From NCBI GenBank assembly GCA_948567375.1, contig OX419755.1, positions 27,595,001 to 27,659,000 on the forward strand: a stretch of 64,000 nt of DNA, written 5' to 3'. Position 1 is the stretch's first letter, and each line of letters starts with the position of its first letter. This document shows, piece by piece, positions 9,908 to 22,610 of this stretch. The translations under genes and the position numbers were made by a program. The DNA is from Lunularia cruciata (taxonomy: Eukaryota > Streptophyta > Marchantiopsida > Lunulariales > Lunulariaceae). Under the pieces are notes generated by a model. That model did no database searches, had not been told where the DNA came from, and saw only the letters and a program-made list of their open reading frames with translations.

Positions 9908-11639
9908 TATCTCCTTATTGCCTACCTACCAACGTTCTTCCAATTTACTTTTTTTAGCTGACCTCTCTTTTGCTCCATGTTGCTGCTATGTTCTTGATCG
10001 TCTCCCTTGCCATTGGCTCTCTAGCTCCTTGCTCCTTATGTACAACCTTCCACACAATGAAGAAGATACAAGAGGAGAAATCCTTTGATATCTCCCTCAC
10101 TCTATGGCAATATGTCTATCTTAACTTCCACCCTCATTCATCATATAGTTGCTTCAATTCCTTCTACAAGATTCAACTCAATTCTTGCCTCTTGCTAACC
10201 TCTAATGACCAACTATGCCCAAACAACACCTCCTATGTGTAATCCTTGTCTAATACTCATTCAAGAACACATGCAAACATTCAAGCTACCCATTGCCAAG
10301 TTCATGGACTCTCAAGGATTAATGCCTTTACTACCTTATTTTAACAAGTGACTAGAAGCCAACAAGGCAAACTCCTTTAACATGTGATGTAGTATATCCG
10401 CTTTCTTAATAATATTACCTAGCTTTTGCCTAAAGTCAATATTATGCAAGGTCTTGTCCAAATTGAAGCCTCTAACTTCAAAGAGTTCCTAATCAATCAT
10501 CAAGAAAACACAAGCTCATCTTGAAAACCATCCTTTCCTCCTAAAAATTTGGCTTCTATTATAAAGGCTATTACTCCTAATCTTGAGGCAAAGTCATGGT
10601 GGCCAAAAAATTGTTCACATTGAATTTTGAAGAAGACACACATGGATAATGTTTTGGTGGCATATGATGCCTTGGATAATCATTCATGTGGATGCTCCAT
10701 CTCCTTACTTCCTAGCTTGTGAACTCAATCCATCCATAGGGGCTTCTTTCCAACCATGTGAAATCCACTTGTTTGCGTATCCCAACTCTAACTCAAACCA
10801 TGCATTTGCAAAATGCTTGGATAAACTTAAATTTCTTACAAACAAGCCTAATCTTAAATGTCAACTTCAAATTGTTATCTAATAGGTACAACAAGAGGAT
10901 CCTATCTAGAACACTCATAAAATTATGGATAATATTGCTTTTCACTCTATGATCTTGTCCACATCCAAGGCTTTTGGTAAAAACTTATCATCCTTACAAA
11001 CAAGTTGGGGTAGGCCACATTCATAACTAACAGCCAACACTAGCAATTTGTAAAATACAATTATCTGCCATTCAAGACTGATTGGTTGTGGAATGTAAGC
11101 ATATGGTAGACTTAAGCCACTCTAGATTGCAAACAACAAACATAGGGCTCTCTAGAATCCCTATGCAGATGAAAGTACCTCCATTATGAAATGATATGAA
11201 GATCTCTTAACAATCCTCTAAGAAAAAAAGAGGCACATTAAAGAGCGGCATATGGGGTCCAAGAAACTCAACACAAAGTTGATTTCCAATTTGATGTAAA
11301 ATTCACCTTATAAGCCACACTAAGCTTGTGCAAATGATAAGACATTGAAATCCAAGTATCATACACTCCAACTTTTGAAAGTAAAACAAGTAGAGTTAGC
11401 ATTTCGCATTAAGGATTTGTTCATCATAACAGTTCCAATGTGGAAAACCCATGTGGAAAAACTTGAGCTTTATGTTGCCTTGCTTGAAACCACAACCATT
11501 TTTCCCAATCCTTCATTCTCCTCCTCCCTATCACATATTCCTTGATCCCCAAGATTTTCTCTAACCTCCCCAAGTTTCCCAATGTAATAATATGGAGTTA
11601 GCAAAAACTAAATATAGCTAATAGGTGGTAGAACTAGTT
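9908..11639. other. No recognisable gene
   Basis: Short open frames (for example 9970-10242, 10649-10882, 11345-11545) lack domains. As the segment lies just 5' of the Ty3 pol remnant it may be that element's decayed leader, gag and protease, but I could not read a zinc knuckle or a protease motif. Confidence 0.3.
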
Positions 11640-14420
11640 TTTTAGTATATGGATTATAGAAAAACCTTTAGAGGAAGATATTTTTATTTGTATTGTGGAT
11701 CGAGCTTATTGAATAAAGAGAATTTGAATAGGATCAAAGTCTCAAAAGCAATGGTTGATCAAATAGTTAAGGAGTTTGTAGATGTAGTTCCAAATGATCT
11801 TCCAATAGGGTTACCTTTGATTATGGTATGTCCTTCAAGATGAAATATTTTAATGTAATACTCTAATAAATAGGTCAATCTATTGGCTCTCACAAAAGAG
11901 TTAGAAGAACTTCAAACAACACTAATTAAGTTGTTTGAGAAGAATTTCATACAACATACATCCTCTTACGGGAGCACTAGTACTATTAGTACCAAAGAAG
12001 GATAGAGTGACTACCATACTCTTAATAAAAAATTTGTGAAGAATGTGTATCACTTGCCTTGAATTGATGACTTGTTAGATTAATTAAGTGGAGTGCTATA
12101 TTTCTCAAAGTTGGATCTTTGAAGTTGTTACCAATTGATAGAGAAGATGTTTAAACAACTACCTTTTATACAAGGTATATTCATTTTGAATAGAGAGTTT
12201 TATCTTTTAGGCCTCATGAGCCTAAAATGTAAAACTCTCTCAACAGTCTCTCTAAAACCCACTGCATTTGATCCATGAAAATTACAAGAGCATAATGTGC
12301 TCTTTGGTAGTTTTCATGATCAAATTCATCAAGTACTAGAAGGCTATTGGATTGATACATGATACTATTCTTGGATGATATTTAATTTACAATAAGATAG
12401 AGTTAGAATAATAGAACCATATATTAGAAGTCTCAAGATAATTATGACAATAAAATTTTTATTGCAAGAAGTCCAAGTGTGCCTTTTGGCAAAAGGAAGT
12501 TATCCTCTTGGGCCATAAGGTTTCAATGAAGTGGATCAATATGGAAGAGGAGAAAATCAAGGCCAGGATCAATTGATCTGCTCTAAAGATGCTATGGAAG
12601 TTTGGAGATTTAATGGATTGGTGAGTTTTTATTGATGGTTCATCTACTATTTTTCTCATGTTTCCAAATCATTGATCTCTTGTGGAAAATAGTAAGCTTT
12701 GAGTGGACACCAAGCTAGAATAAGCTTTCAAGAAACTTAAGTATATGTCTTCATAGCACATCATCCAACCATATGATCCTCAACTACCTTGTATGGTTGA
12801 TTGTGATCCTTCTAATTGTGCAATTGGAGTTATGTTGCACTATGATTTCCCAAATAAATTACATCCAATTGCCTTTGTATCTTGATGACTTAATGCAACA
12901 AATAAAAATAAATTATATTTTCCAAGATCAAAGAACAATTTGCAATGGCATATGCAAAAAAGACATGGAGACATTATCTCTTTGAAAAACAAGTGATAAT
13001 GCAAACCATTCACAAACCCTTCTTGCATATCTTACATCTAGAGCACATGAAGAGTAGGTATCATTGAATGGGAGGAACAACCACAAGTTTTTGATATCAA
13101 GCTTCATGTCAAAGTTCCATGTCATTCTTGATGCACTATCATGAGAACTTGATTTGAAGATGCCTCCTAAAAATCCCATTATAGCAACAATCACCACAAT
13201 ATCATTTTATTTGAAAGCACTTATAGAGTTCAAGACTACTTTACAACAATTTTTGTTCTTTCATCTTGCTTTAATTTTCCTTGTAGCACATGATAAGGAG
13301 TACAACACCTTTTAATTCAAGGATTCATTTATATTTTGTAAAAATTAAATTTATGATCCAACTAAAGAGGATCTTCAATTTATGTGACTTCAAGAAGCAC
13401 ATGATTTACTAGTTGTTGGTCACATGGATGTGGACAAGACATTGAGTACCATATAACATCAAAGGTGGTGGCCAAATATGAATTTTGAGAGCTTATCCAA
13501 TTTTATGAAAGCTAACAACCCAACAAGGTAGGCAACCAAAAACTAGATGGACTATTGCAACCACTATCAATTCTATTTTAACAATAGGAACTTGTGAACT
13601 TGGATTTTAAAAATCTTTTAAACGAAACAATTACATAGCTAATCAATACATCCTTCTATTTTTAACAATTTGATCATTACATCCTTGCCAAAAATAGACC
13701 AAGACCATATATAAATTATGGTATTTGTGAATAAGCTCAACAAGCAAATTCACTAGGTACCTATTGTGGATACAATAAGTTTTTTGACATTGGCACATAT
13801 CTACTTTGATACCATCTTCAAACACCATGAGATGCCAAGGATCTCATCTTTGATTGTGACCTTTGATTCATTAATAGATTTTTGCAAGCATTTTCAAGCT
13901 ACTTAGCACCAAGCTTACCTTTTCTATAACCTATCATCCTCAAATTGATAGATAAATAAAGCAAGAAACTTTCACTTGGGAAGACATGGTACATGCCTAT
14001 GGTAATGTTCATCATACCAATTGGGATACTTATCTTGTAGCTATTGAGTTTACTTACAATAATTCAAAATAAGCAAGTACTAGACTCTTTCACTTCTTTA
14101 TTAACTATGTGCAAGATCCATTTGTTCTAGATTCTCTTCTTGCTCCACTACCATCTCATGTTCCTTATATGTTTATCTTCTTGTCTATGTTATCTAAGTC
14201 CTGACACTAAGTGAAGTCTCATCTTTTTATTGCTCAAAGTTGGCAAAAACAATATGCTACTTGACATCATTGTGATCTCACCTTTTGAATAGATGATAAG
14301 GTTATGCTCTCCTCTAGTAACATTCTTCTTTCCCTTGACATCCAAGTTTGTAGATTTGCAACAACATATTATGTATTATGGATCTCTATGGAAGATTTTT
14401 GAAAGACATGACTATACATC
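11640..14420 (+). pseudogene. Ty3/gypsy pol, heavily decayed
   Basis: A run of Ty3/gypsy polyprotein blocks in the right order on the plus strand, broken by many stops. EFVDVVPNDLP (about 11770-11805) is the conserved pre-RT block. KNVYHLP-IDDLLD-LSGVLYFSKLDL (12040-12120, dashes are stops) is RT. FLDDI (about 12370) stands at the YVDD position. A connection with GLVSFY and YFSHV follows (about 12615-12660). VDCDPSNCAIGVMLH (about 12790-12840) is the RNase H start, and WRHYLFEKQVIMQTIHKPFL (about 12965-13025) is its middle. Integrase is suggested by GHMDVDKT (about 13420) and NWDTYLVAIEFTYNNS (about 14020-14068). A final ADKVMLSS-like block sits near 14290-14320. LTRs were not identified. The superfamily is confident; the lineage is not resolved. 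Confidence 0.8.
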
Positions 14421-16222
14421 TACTTGTTGAAAGTTACTTGCTATCTTGTACATATCTCCATCACATCATTGCTCTTGAATGTCAACAAAAGAGCAATCAT
14501 CACCAATATGGGAGCATATACAACCTTATGAATATTTGATACTTTCTTCTATTTGCATTGTTTTGGCCAGACAATTATAACAAGGCATTTCTTTGAAATG
14601 AGTCAACAAATGTCATCCAAGTCCAGTCTACATACTTCCCCTTCCTAATCAACTCAAAATAATAGACCAATTATAATAAGAGCCCAAAATACACTTTACA
14701 AACTCCACAACTTTGAGCCTTAAACTCTCATGCTTGAGGAGTTCTAAATCCATCCAAGTAACTGGTTTTCTTTAGCACTTGGACTCAACACCTACGTTAT
14801 CTTCACAAAAAATTGCCAATAGAATTTCTTTTCATCTTGTGGACTCATGAAATTAGCTCATGTGACTTGTTATACTTTTTGAACTTCCTCTACCTTACAA
14901 TCATTTGGAGGGATGTACACCTTGCTCACCTTCATGAACTCTCCTTTTTGCCATCTTTCATTGCCACCTACATCCTCAACTACATACTCACTATTGTGGA
15001 GAATGTTACAAAGGCATTCCAACACTCCATCACCGTTTATGGCTCATTACATACTTTGGTCACATTTACATAGATTTATTTGGTGGAGATTTCTTGTGTT
15101 TGGATAGATGGTTGACTCAACAAAAGTAGTGTTTGTTTTGGGACAAGAAATGCAAGCTAGCTACTTGATCTTCAAAGAAAATTTCATGTGACTTGGAGTA
15201 TGTTGTCAACCTCTTCATTCATGCCAGCCACTTAAAGTGGCAAGTTATCAAATTGACCTTCAAGCACTTTGAAAAGCATATGGAGTTCACAAACACTCAA
15301 CACCTTGAACTGTCCTTGTCCATGGACATCAGCAAGGCCTACAAACATATTATCACAAACATAGGGCTTAACTCTTTGCTCTCTAACAATTCACCAACCT
15401 CACCAAGGACTTAGTGTTCTCATTGACCACAATTGCTCCATATCAAATACACTTGTCTTCATTTATCATTGGTACACACAAATGAGTGAAGGATAAACAT
15501 TCTACTTATTTGTTACTCCTCTTTGACTTTGATATTGATAGTGACTTCCCAAACCCCTTGCAATCAGCCTCACCATGGACACATGACATCCTTATTACTT
15601 ACTCTTATTTTGGTTGTTGTTGGTACATGGACCATCCACACATACCATTAGGCTCAAACAACTTTTCTCAACAAATCACAACTTGCGCATCAATTATATC
15701 CCAATAGGCTTTAAAACCAAAATTCCTTTTTGTTCTAATCCCTTGACATTGTCTTGTCACTCACTCCAATTGTGGCACTTGTCTATGTATGAACAGAAAA
15801 TGTCAAGGAATTAAAAGGCAAGAGTTGTGGTCGTTGGGATAGTGTCAAAAGGATAACTACATACAATTCATCAAAGAGCACTCTCAAGCATCAAATGTTA
15901 TGATATTTTAGATAGTAATCTTTGTGGATGCACTTTGTATGGCAGCCTAGAATATAAGTAGGTTTTTTTTACTCCCACCACATAATTCTGACGGATTAAG
16001 CACTAGCACTTTTTGTTGAGATGACTCTAGAGAGTGTGCTACACTTGAATCATATGGAAAATATCTCAAGATGGTTTCCTCTGCATGAAACATTACATTT
16101 ATGAGGACTTGAGTTTCTTCAAGTGCTCTTACTTCTCTACGAGTTCAAACCTGTCTGGTGGAGATACTAAAATATCACTTCATGGATGCTTGAGCTTTCA
16201 TGGAGACATGTAGAGAAAAATA
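14421..16222. other. No recognisable gene
   Basis: AT-rich with overlapping short frames (14813-15107, 15193-15414, 15486-15814) and no domain match. It could include the 3' end of the Ty3 remnant. Confidence 0.3.
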
Positions 16223-16440
16223 AGGGGTTTCAGAAATAAAGATATGAAGCTTCATATTTTTTCTCAACCCTATTTTTGAATTTTGTTGAAAGTCTTCACG
16301 GGCTTGCATGAATATAACGTTTTAGAAAATTACCAAGTTACATCAAAGTTCCTTATTTTTAGCAAACACCATAATACATGGTCATAGGAGATAATGGATA
16401 TGAAGTGTACACAATAATACATCATAGAGCATTAATTGTA
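16223..16440 (+). repeat. Dispersed direct repeat R2, copy 2
   Basis: Diverged partner of 538-760, starting GGGGTTTCAGAAATAAAG and sharing the AAGTTCCTTATTTTTAGCA block and the CATAGGAGATAATGGATA segment. Confidence 0.55.
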
Positions 16441-17899
16441 GAAGGGTTCTTAATGGGTTGTAGATTTGAATTTCATTTTAACCGGGTTGGGAGGAAATCC
16501 TTGAGAGAGAATCCAAAAATGGTGCCAAGGAGACACGGGCCCTTCATTTCAGAGAGGAAGGAGCTGGTGAATGCCCATCTGTTGACATGCCTCAATATTT
16601 GTAGTTAATTTTTATACATGAATGCAAGATATGCTTATTCTCCAATAATGAACAGTTATTAGCTCATTGGTGAGTTACAAAGTTCACTAAAAAGGGTTAT
16701 GAAGTTTATTATTTTTCCGTTAGACATCAGTGGAATCCATTTCTGAAACCCATTTCTATATAACACTAGGGTCCCACCCTAGTGTTATAGGGCCTAAAAA
16801 GTGTAGAGAATGGAACTTGGTATGGAAAGGACTCAAGAGCAAAACAAGCCTCAAGAATAGATTATGGAGCAAAAAGGCCTCCAGAGAGGAGTATAGAATA
16901 GAACAAGTTATGGAGATAACATAATATTAGGAGATAACAAAGACCAAATTAGCTTAATTAATAGTACAATTCTAGATGGTGTGAGCATTAGCCAAGGCCT
17001 AGTGTCATACTCTGGAATTAGTTAAAGTTTACAATTTACATATATACTTCAAGATCTAGGTTGGCAACACCATGGGATCCCAAACAATATCCATCCATAA
17101 AACATTTGGTTTCCTAGTTTCCTAAGTCATGGTTTATACTTGTCAAGTTTCTTGTGTTTGTCATTGAGGTCCATATGACCCTTAAACTTAAATGGTGTTT
17201 AGTGTTAGATGCTTTGCTTGAGTGCTCCTTCCTTTACAATCTCTCATCCTTGTTAAGTGTTGGTCATTTCCTTAAGAACACCATAATTCTTGCAGTTCAA
17301 TGTATGAATCATCCACTAGACAAGGCTTTCAAATGCTAATCACTTTTATTATTTATATGAAATTTAAATTACTATGTACACCAAGTCAATTGAATAATCA
17401 TCAATGGATTAATGATCTTTACAAATGAGGATATGCTATCAAAGCCAACAATTAAGCAATAAACATTAGATGGAGAATTCATTGACAGGTATAATATGCT
17501 ATATGCCATATTTTCCACAATGAGTGGAACCAAATTGACTCAAGACCTCACTCTCACCCATATCAATTCAAAGGCCTTAAATTTTCCTTTCACCCAACCT
17601 CTTCTAAATGTAATTTAAAATACATAATTTGAGGAAAGATAGATTCTAGATTAAATTCTCCTATCTTGACTAAGAAAGCAAACTAACTAAAGCAAAGTTA
17701 TGTATTATCTGAGCAAGCATATATTCAAAGAAGTGTTTTTATTCAAAAGATCATGATATAATGGTCAACTTGATACCAGCTAGAGCATACCTATATCATT
17801 CACACAACACTAAGTATTTTCTAATCTCAAACACTTTGATTTCAATTTTGCAATTGTGAAGGATAATAAAAATGTTCTGCAATGTCAAATTGAAACACT
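16441..17899. other. No recognisable gene
   Basis: AT-rich sequence with short unsupported frames. A CCCTAGTGTTATAGGGCC stretch with an AACACTAGGG word (about 16762-16795) makes a short local inverted repeat (ACACTAGGGT / ACCCTAGTGT). No other structure was seen. Confidence 0.3.
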
Positions 17900-17970
17900 A
17901 ATACCGATACTCTTTGGGCTTAGCCCCATTTTACCCCATGTCTTTTCCTTGTAAAGTTTGAAAGATCTTT
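17900..17970 (+). repeat. 3'-end fragment of LINE-like family, copy F
   Basis: ACTCTTTGGGCTTAGCCCCA followed by TTTTACCCCATGTCTTTTCC and TTGTAAAGTTTGA matches the 3' end of the LINE-like family (compare the reverse complement of 52340-52410). It lies on the plus strand, opposite to copy A 180 bp away. Only the hairpin and about 50 bp of tail are recognisable. Confidence 0.6.
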
Positions 17971-18149
17971 CCATTGTTCTTGTTTTCACATGTGGTTGCC
18001 TTCTTTCAACTGAAACACTTGTAGAGTTACAATGCAAAGTAGGGTACCACCACATTACATTGCCAATGCTTAGGTCAATGTCCATTATCTGGATGTGATC
18101 ACCACCTGCTTTTGATTAAGATGAAAAAAATTACCACATGGAACACATG

Positions 18150-18433
18150 AAGGATGTGAAGACCTCATCAAGTTGTACAAGGGAACGACAAAATCCTATA
18201 ATCCTCCTATCAAAAGCTCTCAAACATGATATGAAAATCAAGGAGGGGAGAACCATATAGAGAAAGTAGGTCACTCAACAAGCAATACTCAAGGAGAGTA
18301 TACCAAATGCCACCTAGGTATCTCCTAGTAGAAGAAGGTTTTCCAACTAGCACTCCAAGAATACATAGTCAATATGTAGACATGACACATTCCTCTAAAA
18401 GCTCAAGGTGAGGAAGGATACTTGAAGGGGACC
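18150..18433 (-). mobile_element. LINE-like copy A, 3' segment (left of Ty3 insertion)
   Basis: 18150-18183 (ATCAAGTTGTACAAGGGAA) matches the extreme 3' end of the family. From 18185 (ATCCTATAATCCTCCTATCA) it matches copy B from about 41926 to 42219. About 1.24 kb present in copy B between these points is therefore missing here, removing the C-terminal endonuclease-like part. The segment stops exactly at GACC (18430-18433), where the Ty3 element begins, and continues on the other side at 26134. Confidence 0.85.
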
Positions 18434-19122
18434 TTTAACACACATTTGTACATATGTGTGGTATTGTGATATTTAGTTTGGTATTATAAGTACTCGAGAG
18501 ATATTCTTTATATAGAGAAAAAGGATGATTCTACCTTAGTCATGATTACCTGAAGTTAGTCATTGCTAAGATAGAAGGGTCTTAGTTTAGAAGAAGTAGA
18601 GAAAATGAGCACCACTACTTTGGATTCTAGTGTATTCACTTGGTACTATTCCTAGGTGTTTGGCTTTGAGGAAAGAATTAAGAACTCTTGGACCCACAAG
18701 CCTTTCTTTTTTGAATTCTTCTATAGTTCAAGGATAGCCCATGTGAAGGAACCTTTGACTTAGTGGTTGGGTCAAGATAATAACACATGCTTAGGAGAAT
18801 ATTCCCATGAGTATGAATATTCCTTTAGCTTTTTGACTTTATTTGACTTTTAGCCTAGTAACTTGAGTTACTCCAATAATTAGTAACTTTGATATATAAC
18901 TATTTCACAAGTGTAGTAACTAGGGATGAGGAGGTACTCATCATCCTTTCATTTGCAACTATCTTTCTCTCATTGAGTTCTCTAATGAGTGATGGTTTGA
19001 GTCTTGGAGTGTCAGCCTTGGAGTAGTATGATGGAGTTGGGGTTCTTTGCTTCTTAGTATATGGTATGCTACCATAATATCTATCATAGGTTCATCCTAA
19101 TTTATAGACAAGCCGGCTCATA
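18434..19122 (+). repeat. 5' LTR of Ty3 element
   Basis: Begins TTTAACACACATTTGT and ends GCCGGCTCATA, both decayed from the TG...CA ends kept by the partner at 25443-26133. Shared internal words include AAGGATGATTCTACCTTAGT and GACTTTTAGCCTAGTAACTT. The short palindromic ends expected of LTRs survive only in the 3' copy. A TATA-like TTATATAGAG lies at about 18509. Confidence 0.9.
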
Positions 19123-20056
19123 TTTTTAATTTTTTGTTGTGATCTCTCTAGAATGCAAGATAATGTTCCACGTATAATTCTATATTAGACAAAAGAAAGC
19201 TATGAGAGCTCACTTGGAGAGAAAATTAGGGGAGGAGAGGGCTGAACTTATGTGAGGCAACCAAGACCCATTTTTATACTCTATAGTTCATTATGATGTC
19301 TTTGGGGTGATATTGTACCCCTTGTACATATGAGAGAATTTGGAGAGAGTGTGTGAGGTGGATTGTAGACTTTGTGGATTACTTTGATCTTTGGGCAGAA
19401 ATTTGAATTTGGACTTGAAACTTCTACACATAATAGCTTGGGTTATCTTTCAGTTATCACACTTGAAATTATTGTGAGAGCTAGTACACGCATTGAACTA
19501 GAATTTTTGAGAGTTGATAGGGAAAATTGCTCTTGAAACTGCATGCTCTCTAGAAAATTTTATAGAGTCTGCCATTTCTTCAGTTTTTGGTGGATTATAA
19601 TAAAACATTCCAAGAAATTCAAGTGCATAGTATTCTACATTTTGGCCCAAGAATTAAAGAAAGATCATTTTTGAGTTTTTAAGTGAGAGGGGTAGTTTTC
19701 AAACCAAATCTTAAATATGTGTGTTGAATAGAAAGATGCCTAGGCCAAATGGTTCAATGAAAAGATCTGAAATTTTGCATGGGAAGTTGTTATCAATTGT
19801 AGAAATTTCAAAAGACTCTAACATACCAGTTGAGAGAATTCAGTGACATTGTAAAGAGGGGTCAATTCTACAGAGTTGAGATCTCATGCATGAGGAGTAT
19901 GAGAGCAACAAAAAAGTATGTTTGAGTGTTTAAACTCATCTTGGAGACATAGATGGTCACAAAGAGTGAAAATTGAGGCCATACAAGGTTCTCCAAGGGT
20001 TTTAGGTGATTGTAAGGGTGGATTTGAGGAAGAATAGAATTTGAAGAGAAAGTTGA
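19123..20056 (+). other. Leader region of Ty3 element, non-coding
   Basis: About 0.9 kb between the 5' LTR and the first readable frame. The sequence after the LTR (TTTTTAATTTTTTGTTGTGA) does not resemble the usual plant initiator-Met primer site. No conserved feature was identified. Confidence 0.5.
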
Positions 20057-20410
20057 GAGGATCCAAAACCTACACCACCTAGAGAAAAGAGTAAGTCTAA
20101 GTGCTTTTCATGTAGAGAGAAGAGACAAAAGGCAAGTTCATATCCATTGACCTTTGAGAGCAAGAGATTGAGGGAAAGGAGAGGCTTACTTGACTTTGGT
20201 TTGTATATTGGATCTTCTTCACCAAGATTGGGACAAAGAAGATCTAAGACCAAGGAGTTGTGTGAGGTTTGTGGAGTAGAAGGACTTCCAAAACGACATG
20301 AGTGTAGTGGAGTAAAAGCACTTTTGGAGACTTTGGTGAAAGATCTTGGAGAGAGTCTTAGTATAGCTACAGAAATACTACCATGTTCATTAGCTAGTTC
20401 TCAAGATTAA
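20057..20410 (+). pseudogene. Extra ORF before gag with two Cys-pair motifs
   Basis: An open frame of about 117 codons lies between the leader and gag on the coding strand. It starts after a TGA at 20054 and ends at the TAA at 20408. It contains KSKCFSCREKRQ (about 20090-20125) and CEVCGVEGLPKRHEC (about 20261-20305), that is CxxC and CxxCx8HxC, followed by a helical-looking ALLETLVKDLGESLSIATE. These could bind zinc. The frame is unbroken although the main ORFs around it are broken, but 117 codons can stay open by chance. It is not part of a standard Ty3 gag. It might be an additional ORF, a 5' part of gag cut off by a frameshift, or captured sequence. Function unknown. Confidence 0.45.
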
Positions 20411-20631
20411 TGATGGAGATAATCTTTCAACTTATGGATAAACTATCCATGAGGGGTAAATTAATATGCATTCTAGGATTTGATATTGCTACAAAAGTCT
20501 TTGTGTGATCTGAACCTTTTTTGTTCCCTAGGGTGGATTACAAAATATTAGTTATAGAGTGAGAGAAAAGAAAAAATTGAGAGAAAGGAAAAAAAAATTG
20601 AGAGAAAAGAGAAAGATAGTGAGGAGCTAAG

Positions 20632-21520
20632 ATGGGGAAACTTCCGGTTTTCTTTGGCAATGATGGAGAAGATGTGGAGGTCTTTGTGAGAGACTTCAAG
20701 AGAGTTTGCATAGGAAACAACAAGAGGAAGAAGAATGAGTGGGTCTCATTATTATTGGATTTCTTTGAGGATGCAATATTACATGGTATGAGTCAGATTA
20801 CCAAAAGAGAGAGAGAGGAGAGATGGGCAAGAAGAGTCTTGGGAGAGTTTGACTTCAACACTCATTGAAAACTTTCTTTCAGATGAGAGTTATGAGAGAT
20901 TGATGAGTGAGGTTACGTTCCTCAAACAAGGAGATGGAGAGCAAGTGAGAGTCTACGTAAAAAGAGTAAAGAAGTTAGAGTCCAAATTTTGCATAGTATT
21001 GAGGAAGGGTGGGAATGATGTGGAGACTACTATGATTGGCATAGTAGCCATGCTCACCAAGAATTTTGTGGGATGTTTGAGATCACAAATAAGAATCAAG
21101 GTGAGATATGAGAAATCTTCTTTCAAGGTTGAAGCTATCAAGTTTGCAATTTGTATGGAAGAGAGTTTGGAAGGAGATGAGAGTGATTAGGTGGTGAAGG
21201 AGGTTGTGCATCCTCCTCAAAGCTACGAGTATGGTGGACCTCCTTATACTTTGGTGGCAAGGTTTTCACCACAAGTAGTTGTTACTCCAGTTCTTACCAC
21301 TCTACCAAACGATCCACTTCAAACCATCACACAACAACTTGTAGATCTCAAGATCAATGTAGTGCAACTATGGGAGAAGAGAGAGGTGGATCAGAATGTA
21401 GAGAGAATTCATAGGAGCTATAGAAGCTATCCATATAGAGGGAGGCCAACCAGCCAACAATTTCAATGATAAAAATTGTTTAGGTTGTGGAGGAAGTTGC
21501 CACATCCAAAGGAATTGTCT
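20632..21520 (+). pseudogene. gag: Ty3 gag with zinc knuckle, broken
   Basis: ATG at 20632 starts MGKLPVFFGNDGEDVEVFVR, a retrotransposon-type gag N-terminus. The frame shifts near 20860 into ENFLSDESYERLMSEVTFLK, continues to a TAG at 21188, and then runs on to 21469. A nucleocapsid zinc knuckle follows at 21477-21518, CLGCGGSCHIQRNC, which fits CX2CX4HX4C exactly, but it lies one frame off. Gag forms the particle in which the RNA is reverse transcribed. There is one frameshift, one internal stop and one further frame change. Order and motif make the call secure. Confidence 0.88.
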
Positions 21521-22079
21521 AAATTCCACTTACCATGGAGGAAGGAGTTATGAAGGAGCCAATAGAAGGAAAGAGGGAAGTATTGAAACCCAACTGGCTC
21601 CTAATGCAAACAAAGATAAGGAGATAGTATCCATAGATGTGGTTGAGAGCAAGTATGAGAAAGGATAGTGCTCACACTCTAAGGGTCTTAATTTGGAGCT
21701 TTTGGCACAAGAGAAAAAGAGAGCTTGTTTTGCAAAGGATATACATTCTTCTCAAGGATTTTCTCCTAGCAAGGATACTCTATGATCTACTAGGAGCACT
21801 TGCACCTCAACACCATCAAGCTTCAAAGCTCGCTCCAAGCAAGACGTTGGAGATGGAGGACTTCTTGATCTCAAAGTAACAATAGAACTACAATGTGTTG
21901 GAAGATGTTGGTAGTCACAAGGCTAACATCACAATGGTCAACTGATTGCTTTGAACCTTACCTTGAGAAAGGAGCTTAGAGGTGGTTTGAGTTAAACAAG
22001 AAGCAAAAAGAAGAAGAAGCCAAAAGCTCCAGTATCAATGGGAGTGGTGGATGCCAAACTAATACCATGAGAGGCTTTT

Positions 22080-22472
22080 GAATATGCCTCCAAGATTAAT
22101 GTGAGAGTGAATGGTCACATCAAAGATGCACTTGTTGATGGAGGATCAGCAATAAATGCCAAGTTAGAAAGGTTGATGAAGAAGTTGGGTATGATACCCT
22201 CTAGACCTTCAACATTTGTGGTGAGCATGAAAAACTAGCAACAAGTTTGACCAATAGGGGTGATGGATAAGGTGGTAATTTCAATTATGGGAGTTCAAAA
22301 CCTCATGACTTTCCAAGTTTGGAAGGATTCAAGATATGATTTGCTTCTTGGGAGGCCATGGTTGAGCGTAGCACGCACAACTACTCATTGGCACAAAGGG
22401 TACTTAAGGATTGGGCCATCCAACCATAGGGTTACAGTGCTTGTCACTAACACCACCAACACTTCACATTAA
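22080..22472 (+). pseudogene. Ty3 retropepsin-like protease
   Basis: LVDGGSAINAK at 22131-22162 carries the catalytic D[ST]G[AS] motif in the variant DGGS. The C-terminal signature YDLLLGRPWL (about 22339-22368) matches the conserved hydrophobic-Gly-Arg-hydrophobic block of Ty3-type proteases. The two parts lie in broken frames with a TAG near 22239. The protease cleaves Gag-Pol in the particle. It sits between gag and RT as expected. Confidence 0.82.
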
Positions 22473-22610
22473 GATACACCACCTTTTGATTATTGGGAAT
22501 CAGATTCAGAACAAGGAGCTTCAAGTGTGGATACAAGCATGAAAGAAGAGACTTCTACAAAGGAGGATGAATTTGAATCTGATTCAGATGTGTAACCCTT
22601 GTGATATGTT

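Noticed and set aside
16762-16795. ACACTAGGGT / ACCCTAGTGT inverted repeat
   Set aside because: Only 10 bp per arm in AT-rich DNA with no element borders or duplications, so it is not reported as a finding.
19123-19180. Primer-binding site after the 5' LTR
   Set aside because: I looked for the usual plant initiator-Met complement (TGGTATCAGAGC) and found no acceptable match, so none is annotated.
20538-20723. Minus-strand Ser/Phe-rich ORF before Ty3 gag
   Set aside because: It is the complement of a purine-rich GAGAGAAAAG stretch and overlaps gag on the coding strand.
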